Source: Trichococcus flocculiformis
Lineage (GTDB): Bacteria > Bacillota > Bacilli > Lactobacillales > Aerococcaceae
NCBI RefSeq assembly: GCF_900113645.1
Contig: NZ_FOQC01000023.1
Location: forward strand, 1 to 37,129
DNA length: 37,129 nt
Direction of reading: 5' to 3'
This document shows, one piece after another, positions 8,660 through 17,830 of the stretch. Made by a program: the position numbers and the translations under genes. The notes beneath the pieces were generated by a model, which made no database searches, was not told the DNA's origin, and worked only from the letters and a program-made list of their open reading frames with translations. Every line of letters starts with the position of its first letter. The stretch's first letter is position 1.

Positions 8660-9526
8660 ATGCAAAAGACAAAAAATCAGACACAAATCTATGCCTTTGT
8701 TACAGTGCTGCTGTGGGCATCGGCATTTGTTTTCACAAAAATCGCGCTGACTTACTACACGGCAGAAGCGATAGGCGTTCTCCGTTATGTGATCGCTTCG
8801 CTATTGTTCATTGTAATCGGGGTTTTCCAAAAAATTGGATTGCCGGAGAAAAAAGATATCCCTAAATTCCTGCTGGCCGGTGCTTTAGGGTTTTCGCTCT
8901 ATATGATCACCTTCAACCAGGCTTCAAAATCGCTGACGGCCGCAACAGGCAGTGTTGTCATCGCCTCCGCACCTATCTTGACGGCCCTGTTTGCTTGGAT
9001 GATATTCAAGGAACGAATCCGCTCGCTGGGATGGGTCGCAATCATCGTTGAATTCATCGGAATACTGATTTTGACATTATGGAATGGTATCCTTTCGGTG
9101 AACGCAGGTATTTTCTGGATGTTTGGCGCAGCCGTCTGCATCAGTGGCTATAATCTGCTGCAACGTTCCTTGTTGAAAAAATACTCTGCCTTACAATCAA
9201 CAGCTTACAGCGTTTTGGCTGGAACCCTGTTTCTGCTGTGGTATTTACCGGATGCGGCGGTCCAATTCGGCAATGCCCCACTTCAGCAGTTGCTGGTGAT
9301 GATTTTTCTGGGCGTATTCCCCAGTGCACTTGCGTATATGTTGTGGGCAAAAGCGCTGATGCTCGCACAAAAAACAAGCGAGGTAACGAATTACATGTTT
9401 GTTACGCCATTGCTGGCCGCTTTGATGGGCTTCCTCATAATGGGAGAGATCCCTGCATTGTCGACATGGTTGGGCGGCCTGATGATCTTTGCCGGCTTGT
9501 TGCTGTTCAAAAAAGCCAATACGTGA
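8660..9526 (+). CDS. EamA/DMT-family transporter (copy 1, intact)
   Basis: This is a membrane transporter of the drug/metabolite superfamily with two EamA halves and about ten transmembrane helices. The first half begins AFVTVLLWASAFVFTKIAL. The linking motifs AATGSVVIASAPILTALFA and FPSALAYMLWAKAL are typical. Length 288 from the ATG at 8660, which has GAGGG just upstream; the same context is conserved before copy 2. Export of amino acids or metabolites is usual for the family, but the substrate is unknown. A second, frameshifted copy lies at 12906-13771. It is convergent with an M24-fold gene, as copy 2 is with map. Confidence 0.9.
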   Translation: MQKTKNQTQIYAFVTVLLWASAFVFTKIALTYYTAEAIGVLRYVIASLLFIVIGVFQKIGLPEKKDIPKFLLAGALGFSLYMITFNQASKSLTAATGSVVIASAPILTALFAWMIFKERIRSLGWVAIIVEFIGILILTLWNGILSVNAGIFWMFGAAVCISGYNLLQRSLLKKYSALQSTAYSVLAGTLFLLWYLPDAAVQFGNAPLQQLLVMIFLGVFPSALAYMLWAKALMLAQKTSEVTNYMFVTPLLAALMGFLIMGEIPALSTWLGGLMIFAGLLLFKKANT

Positions 9527-9630
9527 TAGGCACATCGTCAACAACAACGTTATCTTAGAGGATATGTTCGCAAAGATTCGCTATCATTTCGGCGACTGAT
9601 TCGTTGAATGGATTATTGTTAAAGCATATG

Positions 9631-9674
9631 AAAAGCGCCTTCCGATACAGACTTTCGTATCGAGAGGCGCTTTT
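9631..9674. terminator. Bidirectional terminator between eamA copy 1 and the M24-fold gene
   Basis: AAAAGCGCC...GATAC (9631-9648) pairs with GTATCG...GGCGCTTTT (9657-9674). It has A-runs and T-runs on both sides, so it can end transcripts from both convergent genes. Confidence 0.88.
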
Positions 9675-9751
9675 GCTATCTTCACTTTTGAATCCAAACT
9701 TAGCTTCTGCTGACATCCCTTGGAAAAAAGAATGCTAGTGCTTGAAGTTAG

Positions 9752-11137
9752 TTATTCTATCTTAAAAGCTTTTTCCTTCGCTAAATAGAATGGGCGTAAA
9801 TACGCGACTGTGTTGGATAATGGCAACACATCCGCACTTAGATTGATATTCAATACATTTGTTAAATAGTCCCTTCTGACAGAAATCCGTTCCCATAATT
9901 CCGGATAGGATTTTTGTATTTCATGCTGGAGGTTTTCATCAGCTATAGCAACGCACTCTTCGGCACTCACTCCGGTATACCCAGGTACCGATGGGATGAT
10001 ATCGATCTGCAGAATCATGCCGCTTTTCAGTTTCTCAGAAGAATCTGCATAGATTGGGGAGGACATCCATTCTTCATCCGCTGTCAGATGCCCTGGATTC
10101 AAATGCCAATGATATTTGCTTTTAGGGAATACATCCTCAATAAGCTGGTACAATTCATTTCCGGCCATTCCAACTTTTATGTTTTCCAGCCAACTGACTA
10201 CAGCTGCAAAATACGGTTTTGCGACGGCTTCCAAATAATCTCTTTGCGTATCCGGAAGTTGCTCTGCTTGCTCAACCACAAACCCGGTTCGACTGGATAA
10301 ACCACCTTTGAATCCGGTGGTCAGGGACATAGGCTCGCCCAACTGAATTTCTTTATGAGTGGGATATATATTGGCAAGTTCAAAGCGCTGCCCTGCTGCC
10401 GCAATCGTGACGACTGAATTGTACTGCCCATCGGCGTTCAACAAATTTCCGATTTCTGTTTCTTTGCAGCCCGGTTCAATAGCATTCATGGCACGTAACA
10501 TACAGCGCGAAGACAGGTTAGCGCCATATTCGTAATGCGCGATTTCGTTGGCGTTATTCGTGGTCCGGACTCCGTTATCCCCAATCATCACATACGCACC
10601 ATTAACTAACTCACACTCTGTTGGGATGGTATTTTTGAGGGCATCTACAATAAAATACGGTACATCAAACAGTGTGGACGGATCGCTTTGCTTCGTCGTA
10701 AACATTTTCCAGCCGATCACACCGACCCGTTTCTTTTTGGCGATACCCAAATCAAGGAATATGGATTCAAGTGTTTTTTCATTCTCCATCGGCTGGTTAG
10801 GCAATGAGAACTGTGGGTAATGGATCAAATCGGCCGGAACACGTGCATGCGCACATAGTTTTAAGTTCTCATTTCCAAGAATCAAAGTAAATTTCTCTGG
10901 ATTTTGGACAACTAACAGACCTTCTTCAAAACGGGGAATAAAACCGGTTAAATACTCAAAATTGCTTGCATGCTCTTTATCCGCATAAATAATCAAAGCT
11001 TCAAAGTTTTCTTCACTCATTCTCTGCAACAGTTTTTGTTTCCGTTCAGCAATCGTTTCAGCATTTAAAAAAGTAGGGGCAACATGCTCGAACACTTGCG
11101 GCTCGGGCAAACTCTCTAATATAATTTTTCTGTTCAA
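9752..11137 (-). CDS. M24-family (Xaa-Pro peptidase-like) protein with altered metal site
   Basis: A 461-residue creatinase/prolidase-like protein with an N-terminal domain (about 1-180, EALIIYADKEHASNFEYLTG) and a C-terminal pita-bread domain. Active M24 enzymes use Asp-Asp-His-Glu-Glu to hold two metals. Here the region expected to carry both Asp ligands reads PMSLTTGFKGGLSSRTGF and has none. The His is present (NPGHLTADEEW), the first Glu position reads QIDIIPS, and the last Glu is kept (SAEECVAIAD). Normal peptidase activity is therefore doubtful. I chose the TTG at 11137 because AGGAGGG lies seven bases upstream; a longer frame reaches 11182. It is convergent with eamA copy 1. Confidence 0.75.
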   Translation of the reverse strand: MNRKIILESLPEPQVFEHVAPTFLNAETIAERKQKLLQRMSEENFEALIIYADKEHASNFEYLTGFIPRFEEGLLVVQNPEKFTLILGNENLKLCAHARVPADLIHYPQFSLPNQPMENEKTLESIFLDLGIAKKKRVGVIGWKMFTTKQSDPSTLFDVPYFIVDALKNTIPTECELVNGAYVMIGDNGVRTTNNANEIAHYEYGANLSSRCMLRAMNAIEPGCKETEIGNLLNADGQYNSVVTIAAAGQRFELANIYPTHKEIQLGEPMSLTTGFKGGLSSRTGFVVEQAEQLPDTQRDYLEAVAKPYFAAVVSWLENIKVGMAGNELYQLIEDVFPKSKYHWHLNPGHLTADEEWMSSPIYADSSEKLKSGMILQIDIIPSVPGYTGVSAEECVAIADENLQHEIQKSYPELWERISVRRDYLTNVLNINLSADVLPLSNTVAYLRPFYLAKEKAFKIE

Positions 11138-11666
11138 CACACAACCCTCCTCTTTCATCTTTGATAATAGCTTCTGTACCACTTTTAATGCGACTTACGC
11201 ATTCCCAACAACAGAAGAAATGCCAGTATCCGCAAAGTAACTGTTACTGAGCCGAGAAATTTTCACGCTTACTTCTTATCGTACTGATACCTATCACAGT
11301 TTACTATTTGATTTTCAGAAATGAGGAATATAACATGTTCTTTCATCGAATCCTTCTAACCCTGCCATGATGTAAGACCAAATTTTAATCGGTTATGGAT
11401 AGTGCATAACCTATGCTCTAAGAAAAAGGGTTCTATAATCAATGGCACTACTCTCTACACCCATCGGAAATTGTTTTGCTCTTTCAAATAATACGGTCTC
11501 ATTTCCTTATTTATTGTTTTTATTCGCTGCTTTTACAGTTGCCTCGACCATATCTCGCAACATTTCGGCCATTTGAAGTTGCGCCCTACAGTGTTAATTA
11601 TAGGGTGCTAGATTACTAAATGCCAATTCTAACTTCTATATTATAAATGGATATAGTCTATCTCCA
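11138..11666. other. Gene-poor stretch with decayed fragments
   Basis: No intact gene is visible. The stretch holds a methionine aminopeptidase relic (11198-11272), a seven-base palindrome GGTTATG/CATAACC (11391-11411), and short minus-strand frames such as one ending QMAEMLRDMVEATVKAANK near 11515-11590. The last has no ribosome binding site and no extended frame. Confidence 0.5.
11198..11272 (-). pseudogene. Relic of a type I methionine aminopeptidase gene
   Basis: Read on the minus strand, about 25 codons give [17 protein letters not shown] and end in a stop. The intact map product (13900-14643) has [17 protein letters not shown] at the second metal-ligand region. The nucleotide core GTATCCGCAAA and its flanks also match. 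Nothing of map is recognisable on either side, so this is a short surviving piece of a lost copy. Confidence 0.5.
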
Positions 11667-11858
11667 TCAATGTCTGCAACTAGAAGAGAAAACGGACACT
11701 TCTACATCATTTTCTTTAACAATCTGCTTAATTCCTTCTTTATAGGAGAGGGAGATTGTCTCTGCTTGTGCCTGGGCAGGAAAAAGAGACGAGACAAAAG
11801 AAAATAGTATTATTGAAAGTATCATTGATATATTCAATATTCTTTTTATATTATTCAT
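11667..11858 (-). pseudogene. Truncated exported thioredoxin-like protein
   Basis: A 63-residue product has a clear signal peptide (NISMILSIILFSFVSSLF, likely cleavage after AQA). A short start of a thioredoxin-like fold follows: VKENDVEVSVFSSSCRH, then stop. The sequence before the stop resembles the strand and first Cys of a CxxC redox motif, and the frame ends exactly where the second Cys would be (C-R-H-TGA). Another stop follows two codons later. I therefore read it as the 5' remnant of a longer gene. It lies 28 bases after a membrane-bound thioredoxin-like gene on the same strand and was probably its partner. Confidence 0.5.
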
Positions 11859-11886
11859 GAGTACCTTCACTTTAGTTAGATTTTAA

Positions 11887-12513
11887 TTACCCTTCACCAT
11901 CCACAAATTGATTTATCTCTTCGAGGCTCTTAACTCCATCTATACGCTTTGTCTCTTCCCCCTTGGAATATTGCCGCAATGAAGGGATCTTTGAAACATC
12001 CAATTCACTTAATCGCTCATCCTGTACTTGGACAGCTGATAAATCGACAATATAAACATTTTCGTCTTTATTGAATCGAAAGAAAGAGGCTTCATAAACT
12101 GGTTTCATTTTTTGGCAATATACACAGCTATCTGCACTGTAAATTAAATAGTAGCCATCTTTGTTAAAAACTTCACTAATCTCTTCAATATCATTTAATG
12201 TGATTTTTTCTATCTCGAGATTAGGCTTAAACATGACAAACATACCAAGAAACAAAGCTAAGGAGATTGTCCAAATAGTGGTTATAGTTCTTATTTTGGG
12301 AGACATAGTAATCTTTTGACCCAGAAATAGCCGTAGTAGAAAATAAATTAAAAATAGGGTGACAGTGGGGACCAGAATATAAAGTGTGCTGTTCCAAGTT
12401 CTCGGAGCACCAACAATAAAATAGTAGAATACCAAAGCGATGGATATTGTTACTCCTACTGCTGGCTGAAATGAAAAATAGGTATACATTTTTTGTCTTT
12501 CTGACTTATCCAT
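11887..12513 (-). CDS. Membrane-anchored thioredoxin-fold protein
   Basis: The N-terminal half has three transmembrane helices (about residues 15-35, 42-62 and 75-97). A thioredoxin-like domain follows with YLIYSADSCVYCQKMKP (CVYC redox motif near residue 132) and the cis-Pro region VSKIPSLRQYSKG. The domain is probably outside the membrane. Length 208 from the ATG at 12513, supported by AAAGGA; the longer frame begins with TTG at 12537. Such proteins keep thiols of exported partners in the right state and are sometimes linked to peptide export. The adjacent exported thioredoxin-like remnant supports a former two-gene redox module. The substrate is unknown. Confidence 0.65.
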   Translation of the reverse strand: MDKSERQKMYTYFSFQPAVGVTISIALVFYYFIVGAPRTWNSTLYILVPTVTLFLIYFLLRLFLGQKITMSPKIRTITTIWTISLALFLGMFVMFKPNLEIEKITLNDIEEISEVFNKDGYYLIYSADSCVYCQKMKPVYEASFFRFNKDENVYIVDLSAVQVQDERLSELDVSKIPSLRQYSKGEETKRIDGVKSLEEINQFVDGEG

Positions 12514-12905
12514 CTCATCATCCTTTCCACTTTCCAAGTGACAAGCTTTTAAAAATACTTGCTGTGGAGAAACCTAGAAACATATTCCATTATTGGTAGC
12601 GCTATCTTGTCTTTATCATATCACTTGTCGTATAATTGTCAATATAAATTAAATATTTTGTTAAATTATCTATCATTATCCAGCGAAGTAAATAGACATA
12701 TAGTTCATTTTATTCGGTTTTTGTATTACACCACTTTACAACTTTTCACGCCCCTCAGGGCATAAAAATACAAACAACCCCAAATTTTTTGTATGATTGA
12801 TTTGGGGTTGTTTGCTATGAATCAATTATATCAAAAAGAGAATTTATAAAGCTGAATGAATTTTCACCAGGAGTGACTTGTTTATTCAAGAACGCGAAGG
12901 GAAAA
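12514..12905. other. AT-rich intergenic region before eamA copy 2
   Basis: No gene is seen. The left part should hold the promoter of the thioredoxin-fold gene. The right part holds a terminator-like hairpin and the leader of eamA copy 2, which resembles the leader of copy 1 (TTCAnGAnnGCGAnGGGAAA). Confidence 0.5.
12772..12813. terminator. Terminator-like hairpin upstream of eamA copy 2
   Basis: AAACAACCCCAAAT (12772-12785) pairs perfectly with ATTTGGGGTTGTTT (12800-12813). T-rich flanks occur on both strands. No complete plus-strand gene lies directly upstream, so it may be left from a lost gene. Confidence 0.65.
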
Positions 12906-13771
12906 ATGCAAAAGACAAAAAATCAGGCTCAACTATATGCTTTTATTACAGTGCTTCTATGGGCGTCGGCATTTGTTTTTACAAAAATCGCGCTGACTTA
13001 CTATACCGCAGAAGCGATAGGCGTTCTTCGTTATGTGATCGCCTCTCTATTATTTATAGCAATCGGAATTTTTTACAAAATTGGATTTCCGGAAAAAAGG
13101 ATTTCCCTAAATTCCTGCTAGCCGGTGTTTTAGGTTTTGCGCTATATATGATCACCTTCAACCAAGCATCCAAATCGCTGACAGCAGCAACGGGAAGTGT
13201 TGTCATCGCATCGGCACCTATCCTGACTGCTCTGTTCGCCCGGATCATTTTCAAGGAAAAAATCAGACCCTTAGGCTGGCTCGCGATTGCAGTGGAGTTC
13301 AGCGGCATTCTGGTTTTGACCTTATGGAGCGGCATCCTTTCAGTGAATGCAGGCATATTATGGATGTTTGGAGCAGCTGTCTGCATCAGCAGCTATAATC
13401 TTCTGCAACGTTCTTTACTGAAAAAATATTCTCCCTTACAAGCGACGGCTTACAGCGTATTTGCCGGAACGCTATTCCTGTTGGTGTATTTACCGGATGC
13501 GGCGATACAATTCGGCAATGCCCCTCTCTATCAGTTGTTGGTGATGGGTTTCATGGGTGTGTTCCCAAGCGCACTCGCGTATATGTTGTGGGCAAAAGCA
13601 CTAACAATGGCGCAAAAAATAAGCGATGTAACGAATTATATGTTTGTTACCCCATTATTGGCCGCTTTGATGGGCTTCCTGATAATGGGCGAGATCCCTA
13701 CATTGGCGACATGTGTTGGTGGGTTGATGATATTTGCAGGATTGCTCCTATTTAAAAAATCAAATGCATGA
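12906..13771 (+). pseudogene. EamA/DMT transporter copy 2, frameshifted in an A6 tract
   Basis: This is a close paralog of the gene at 8660 (MQKTKNQAQLYAFITVLLWA versus MQKTKNQTQIYAFVTVLLWA). The frame is intact to about 13092, then a tract of six A (13093-13098) puts the rest in the -1 frame. Seven A would restore a 288-residue product (PEKKDFPKFLLAG). The downstream frame is otherwise open to 13771 with all transporter motifs, so the break is recent, or is bypassed by slippage, or is a sequence error. As read, translation gives only about 70 residues. It is convergent with map. Confidence 0.8.
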
Positions 13772-13810
13772 TCACGTGCTATCCGCGAGTGTAGATAGCT
13801 AAAATGGTAT

Positions 13811-13846
13811 GTAAAAAAGCACAGAAATTAACCTGTGCTTTTTTAC
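13811..13846. terminator. Bidirectional terminator between eamA copy 2 and map
   Basis: GTAAAAAAGCACAG pairs perfectly with CTGTGCTTTTTTAC around an eight-base loop, with A/T runs in both directions. Confidence 0.9.
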
Positions 13847-13899
13847 ATGCAAGTGTTTGTCCTTGTCCCACAAACGCGCCTATTGGAGTTTCAAAGCTC

Positions 13900-14652
<753 letters not shown>

Positions 14653-14738
14653 TCACTTCTTACAGCATTTTTGATTATCATTCCAGTTAGATTCTATCAC
14701 AAACGGAAGGGATATTTCTTCAGCGATACCAAATAAAG

Positions 14739-15122
14739 CTATCTCTTTTTGGATGGCAAAAATTTTTTAACAATCCATTTTGCACTGAAAAATCCGATCG
14801 CCAACGAGCCGAGTAATAGCAGTAGCGAAGGGAGTAACTTATTGAGTCCCTCGCCATAGAAGTAATCGTGAAAAATCTGCATGCCTGCGAATGCTATCGA
14901 GGCGGAAATGACAATGCCGACCACGTAATACAGGACCGTAGTCAAGGAGCTGCTCCTATGATGCACGTGCTCATCGGGATTATTCATGCTCCCTCCCGAA
15001 TGCGTAAGGTTCGGGCCATCGAACTTGTTGCTTGCCCCCTGACCGATATTGACTCTCGAATAAATGGAACTGTCCACATTGCTTTTGTCGTCGTACTTTT
15101 TCTGATTATCTCGCGTACTCAT
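14739..15122 (-). CDS. Small membrane protein with polar N-terminal tail
   Basis: A 127-residue protein of unknown function. Residues 1-58 are polar and Asn/Ser/His-rich (NNPDEHVHHRSSS), probably cytosolic and disordered. Two transmembrane helices follow (about 60-85, VLYYVVGIVISASIAFAGMQ, and 95-118, LLPSLLLLLGSLAIGFFS), with a basic C terminus (KKFLPSKKR). GCAGGTGG stands five bases before the ATG. It is the last of a minus-strand series of small membrane protein genes. Confidence 0.7.
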   Translation of the reverse strand: MSTRDNQKKYDDKSNVDSSIYSRVNIGQGASNKFDGPNLTHSGGSMNNPDEHVHHRSSSLTTVLYYVVGIVISASIAFAGMQIFHDYFYGEGLNKLLPSLLLLLGSLAIGFFSAKWIVKKFLPSKKR

Positions 15123-15160
15123 CCATCCACCTGCTTTCTTTCAAATACAAAGGTTCAGTT

Positions 15161-15553
15161 TTAGCGATCCGTTTGCTTCAAATTCATAAGGCTATTGCGT
15201 ACTCTGACAATAAGGGCAGTGGTTACAAAAAGAATAACACCAACCTTGTTGAACAGTAGAAATACATGGAAAATAGCTCCAAAAGAGTTGGTCTTATGAT
15301 ACCCACTCAGCAACAGCAATGGAAAAACCGTAACCAGCATCGTCAAGTAATGAACCATAATCTGCTTGCGGAAGCTCCACTGTTTTAACTCGTATATGAT
15401 GCTTGCCAGTCCCAAGAACAAGGCCATGAATCCATAAAAAAGAAAAACCTTCGCATCGGCTGCTCTTCCCTGAAAATTATTCCATGCATACATTGACAAC
15501 ATAAAAGCAAATGGAAGAGTTCCCCTGATCAACCCTTTTAATAAAAGCTTCAT
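15161..15553 (-). CDS. Four-helix membrane protein, possibly DUF3021 family
   Basis: A 130-residue protein with four hydrophobic helices (about 10-30, 38-58, 68-85 and 98-118). The size, helix spacing and the segment LTMLVTVFPLLLLSGYH resemble DUF3021 membrane proteins. In other Firmicutes these often stand beside LytTR regulators; no such regulator is seen here. It lies in a series of minus-strand small membrane protein genes. Function unknown. Confidence 0.6.
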   Translation of the reverse strand: MKLLLKGLIRGTLPFAFMLSMYAWNNFQGRAADAKVFLFYGFMALFLGLASIIYELKQWSFRKQIMVHYLTMLVTVFPLLLLSGYHKTNSFGAIFHVFLLFNKVGVILFVTTALIVRVRNSLMNLKQTDR

Positions 15554-15583
15554 TTTGATCCCCTTTCGTAAGTACCACTTGAA

Positions 15584-15787
15584 TCAATTCACTACTATAA
15601 AAAATATCGGAATCCAGAATAGCGTCGTTATGATTATGGCTCCGATCAAAGCTACCAAAACCAGACGTGTTTGCTGCACATTTTGTGTTGCTTTGACTTT
15701 TTTATAAAGAAAAAAGAGCAGTCCGACTATGGCCAATAAAAAGCCACCATAAATCAAAAAGCCGCCTGGTTGGTTAGTGATTGTCAC
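15584..15787 (-). CDS. Two-helix small membrane protein
   Basis: A 67-residue protein with helices at about 10-27 (FLIYGGFLLAIVGLLFFLY) and 43-65 (VALIGAIIITTLFWIPIFFI), and a basic loop between. It starts with GTG at 15787, ten bases after AGAGGAG. The other start codons nearby lead into stops. No family recognised. Confidence 0.6.
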   Translation of the reverse strand: MTITNQPGGFLIYGGFLLAIVGLLFFLYKKVKATQNVQQTRLVLVALIGAIIITTLFWIPIFFIVVN

Positions 15788-15808
15788 AATAGCTCATCTC
15801 CTCTTGTA

Positions 15809-16072
15809 TCATTTTTGATTTTGAGTAATCCGTGCTTCTATTCTGTTTTCAAGTTTACTTTTGGCAAAAAGCAGCACAACCAGGTTAAAAACATCTATAC
15901 CCAGAGAAACTAATTTCTTATCAGGCGCTTTGCCGCTGTAGACAAACAATAAAGCACTGCCAAGTCCGATAACAAACCACCAGATCAAAAGAACGCTTGG
16001 GCATTGGACTGCTCCAATGAATGAAGTGCAAGCTAACACGTATGCAAAAAGGTTGTATTTCTTGTCATTCAT
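15809..16072 (-). CDS. Small membrane protein
   Basis: An 87-residue protein with two or three hydrophobic segments (about 8-22, 25-45 and 55-70) and a basic C terminus. AAGG lies before the ATG. The upstream 130 bases hold the TTGTAACAA palindrome (16133-16141) that also occurs before other small-protein genes in the window. Function unknown. Confidence 0.55.
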   Translation of the reverse strand: MNDKKYNLFAYVLACTSFIGAVQCPSVLLIWWFVIGLGSALLFVYSGKAPDKKLVSLGIDVFNLVVLLFAKSKLENRIEARITQNQK

Positions 16073-16132
16073 AACGCGCCTTCTCTAATGAAATATAAAT
16101 ATCTTTTTTAAAATAATTTATGTATGATACGA

Positions 16133-16141
16133 TTGTAACAA
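16133..16141. promoter_or_regulatory. TTGTAACAA palindrome, site 1
   Basis: Perfect odd palindrome in the context GATACGATTGTAACAAAT, upstream of the minus-strand gene at 16072. The same core and flanks occur at 22076-22084 and 27798-27806. Confidence 0.4.
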
Positions 16142-16200
16142 ATAATTTGTCATTTCTACAGTGATACCTTCAGTACAAATGCACACCGCCTTGTAGACCG

Positions 16201-16299
16201 CTATCTCTTTTTGAAGAAATAGCGGATGATCCAACCTAGAATAACGATAATAGCTAGTGCGCTTACTAACGTCCACCCAGCATCGAAAATTTCCATCAT
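16201..16299 (-). CDS. 32-residue single-helix membrane peptide
   Basis: A short ORF encodes a product starting MMEIFDAGWTLVSALAI, followed by IVILGWIIRYFFKKR. It has one transmembrane helix (about 9-27) and a positively charged C-terminal end. AAGGGG lies just upstream of the tandem ATG codons. It is one of several very short membrane ORFs in this island. It could be a small regulatory membrane peptide, an immunity-like peptide or a toxin-like peptide; the sequence does not decide. Confidence 0.55.
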   Translation of the reverse strand: MMEIFDAGWTLVSALAIIVILGWIIRYFFKKR

Positions 16300-16415
16300 G
16301 GCCCCTTACTCCCTTCGCGTTTCATTCCTTCCGCAAATTGGTTGAGTTAATTAACTAACAAAAGAATGCCCGTTAAATGAAAAACAGGTAACCCGATTCA
16401 CACTGTTCATTTGAA

Positions 16416-16664
16416 TCAACCAAATAAAACCATCACATACTGGATCAACAGCGTTGCGAACAGGACAATTGCCGTAAAAACAAAGACATTCCAGCGCCGA
16501 CCCTTGTTCCCTTTCGATTCCTCAACGCCGAGTACGCTCATTAACAATCCCAAAAAGAATAACGTGATGTTCTGGTAAGTAAAATCTTTTGTCCACAGAC
16601 TGTACACACTCAGGATAAGCACCACTGCACCAAAAGTGATCTTCAAAATTTTTGTGTTTTGCAT
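16416..16664 (-). CDS. DUF3953-like small membrane protein (paralog 1)
   Basis: An 82-residue protein with three hydrophobic helices. It starts MQNTKILKITFGAVVLILSV and has YSLWTKDFTYQNITLFFLGL and GVEESKG. It is clearly related to the product at 21605 on the other strand (YSLLTKNFAYQN, GIEESKKGKNRGW), and both fit the DUF3953 pattern known from Bacillus. GAGGAG precedes the ATG by six bases. Function unknown. Confidence 0.65.
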   Translation of the reverse strand: MQNTKILKITFGAVVLILSVYSLWTKDFTYQNITLFFLGLLMSVLGVEESKGNKGRRWNVFVFTAIVLFATLLIQYVMVLFG

Positions 16665-16721
16665 TCGGTTCTCCTCTCTGAATCGGATACGCTTCTAGCG
16701 CACGGGACTCCATAAGCTGTT

Positions 16722-17096
16722 TTATTGCTGCGCTGCCTTCTTCTCGATATAAACGTTCCGGACAACAACCAAAAGAAATAAAAAGGTTAAGAAAAGGATT
16801 AATTCAACTATGGAAGTCGGCCAAATCCCAGGAATCCATCTGACAATCAACATGAGAATCATATAGAACAGTACTGATTTATTATTTTTTGATTCATACT
16901 CCGGAACTTTACGTTTGACTGCATACGCCACTAAGTAGGAAATTATTAATCCTGATACAATCAAAATCAAAAACAGGATAGCATTCTCTTTTTCATTATC
17001 AAAGTTCAAAAAAGTGTTACATAGCATGCCTATTAGAACAAGCCCAATATAGCTAATGAAATCATTAATCAATGCAAACCGATCCAACTTATCCAT
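16722..17096 (-). CDS. Four-helix small membrane protein
   Basis: A 124-residue protein with helices at about 10-27, 38-60, 72-90 and 95-117 and a charged loop YAVKRKVPEYESKNNKS between helices 2 and 3. GGGAGG lies shortly before the ATG. No family recognised. It is part of the minus-strand series. Confidence 0.6.
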   Translation of the reverse strand: MDKLDRFALINDFISYIGLVLIGMLCNTFLNFDNEKENAILFLILIVSGLIISYLVAYAVKRKVPEYESKNNKSVLFYMILMLIVRWIPGIWPTSIVELILFLTFLFLLVVVRNVYIEKKAAQQ

Positions 17097-17151
17097 AGAA
17101 CCTCCCTATTAAAATAAATTTGTACTGCATCCACAAATCTCTTACCTTCTT

Positions 17152-17253
17152 TTATTTTCGGACGAAGTTCTCCAAAAGTCGGAAAGAAAATAAAGCAGCT
17201 GTAATGCAATAAATGACTATAGAAGCACTACCGATTCTCTTCAACATATCCAT
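17152..17253 (-). CDS. 33-residue single-helix membrane peptide
   Basis: A short ORF encodes MDMLKRIGSASIVIYCITAA followed by LFSFRLLENFVRK. The helix part (IYCITAALFSFRL) resembles the helix of the larger product at 23072 (IYCIVAALFSSRLI), linking the two oppositely oriented gene series. The ribosome binding site is modest (GGAG about eleven bases before the ATG). Confidence 0.45.
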   Translation of the reverse strand: MDMLKRIGSASIVIYCITAALFSFRLLENFVRK

Positions 17254-17448
17254 GATACCGCTACTCCGTTTTTTTCGCGAGAATTACATAATATATCCCC
17301 CTTCAAAAAATAAGTAATTTGCTGATTTTTTATTAAATCGTAGCTAGGCGCCCCGGAAATACAGGTTACTTTTAAAGCTAGATATTAGGCGTTATGTTAT
17401 GCTAAGCTATTCACATACCAAATAAAAAATAGGAGCTGACATAATAAT

Positions 17449-17730
17449 ATGGATTATAAAAAAAAATTAATGCAACCGTTCTACGACTTTCCAGAGTATA
17501 ACGACCTTATCAAAGATAATCTGTGGCCAGTTGAAGTAAAGTATTATGATCAATCAATAATTGAATTTCACCTTCCAAAATCCGACATAATAGAAGCTAT
17601 GTATTCAATAGAACAACGATTAGAAGATGAGTCAAATGAACCATTTAAGGTAGGTGACCGTTTTATTGCAACGGAAAATTTAAATTACATCTCTTTTGAA
17701 GGCCGAACGTATACTTTTAGTAAAGAGTAA
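17449..17730 (+). CDS. Small soluble hypothetical protein
   Basis: A 93-residue, acidic protein without membrane segments. It begins MDYKKKLMQPFYDFPEYNDL and ends with a strand-rich part (FIATENLNYISFEGRTYTF). AGGAG lies 13 bases before the ATG, rather far. It is the only plus-strand, soluble product between two minus-strand membrane genes. Family not recognised. Confidence 0.5.
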   Translation: MDYKKKLMQPFYDFPEYNDLIKDNLWPVEVKYYDQSIIEFHLPKSDIIEAMYSIEQRLEDESNEPFKVGDRFIATENLNYISFEGRTYTFSKE

Positions 17731-17830
17731 ATAACTGAATAATATGTCGGGAATCTATAAGCAGAAAAAAAATACGCTAAAGTAATTTGCTGCTTCTTTG
17801 CTTGCTCGACTGCACATCCGATCGAAACAT

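Noticed and set aside
11667-11700. Selenocysteine (C-R-H-TGA, a CxxU thioredoxin motif)
   Set aside because: A second stop follows two codons later, so reading through TGA would not restore a thioredoxin domain, and no selenocysteine machinery is visible.
12559-12765. 68-codon plus-strand ORF
   Set aside because: No ribosome binding site, low-complexity AT-rich composition and a location in the promoter region of the opposite gene.
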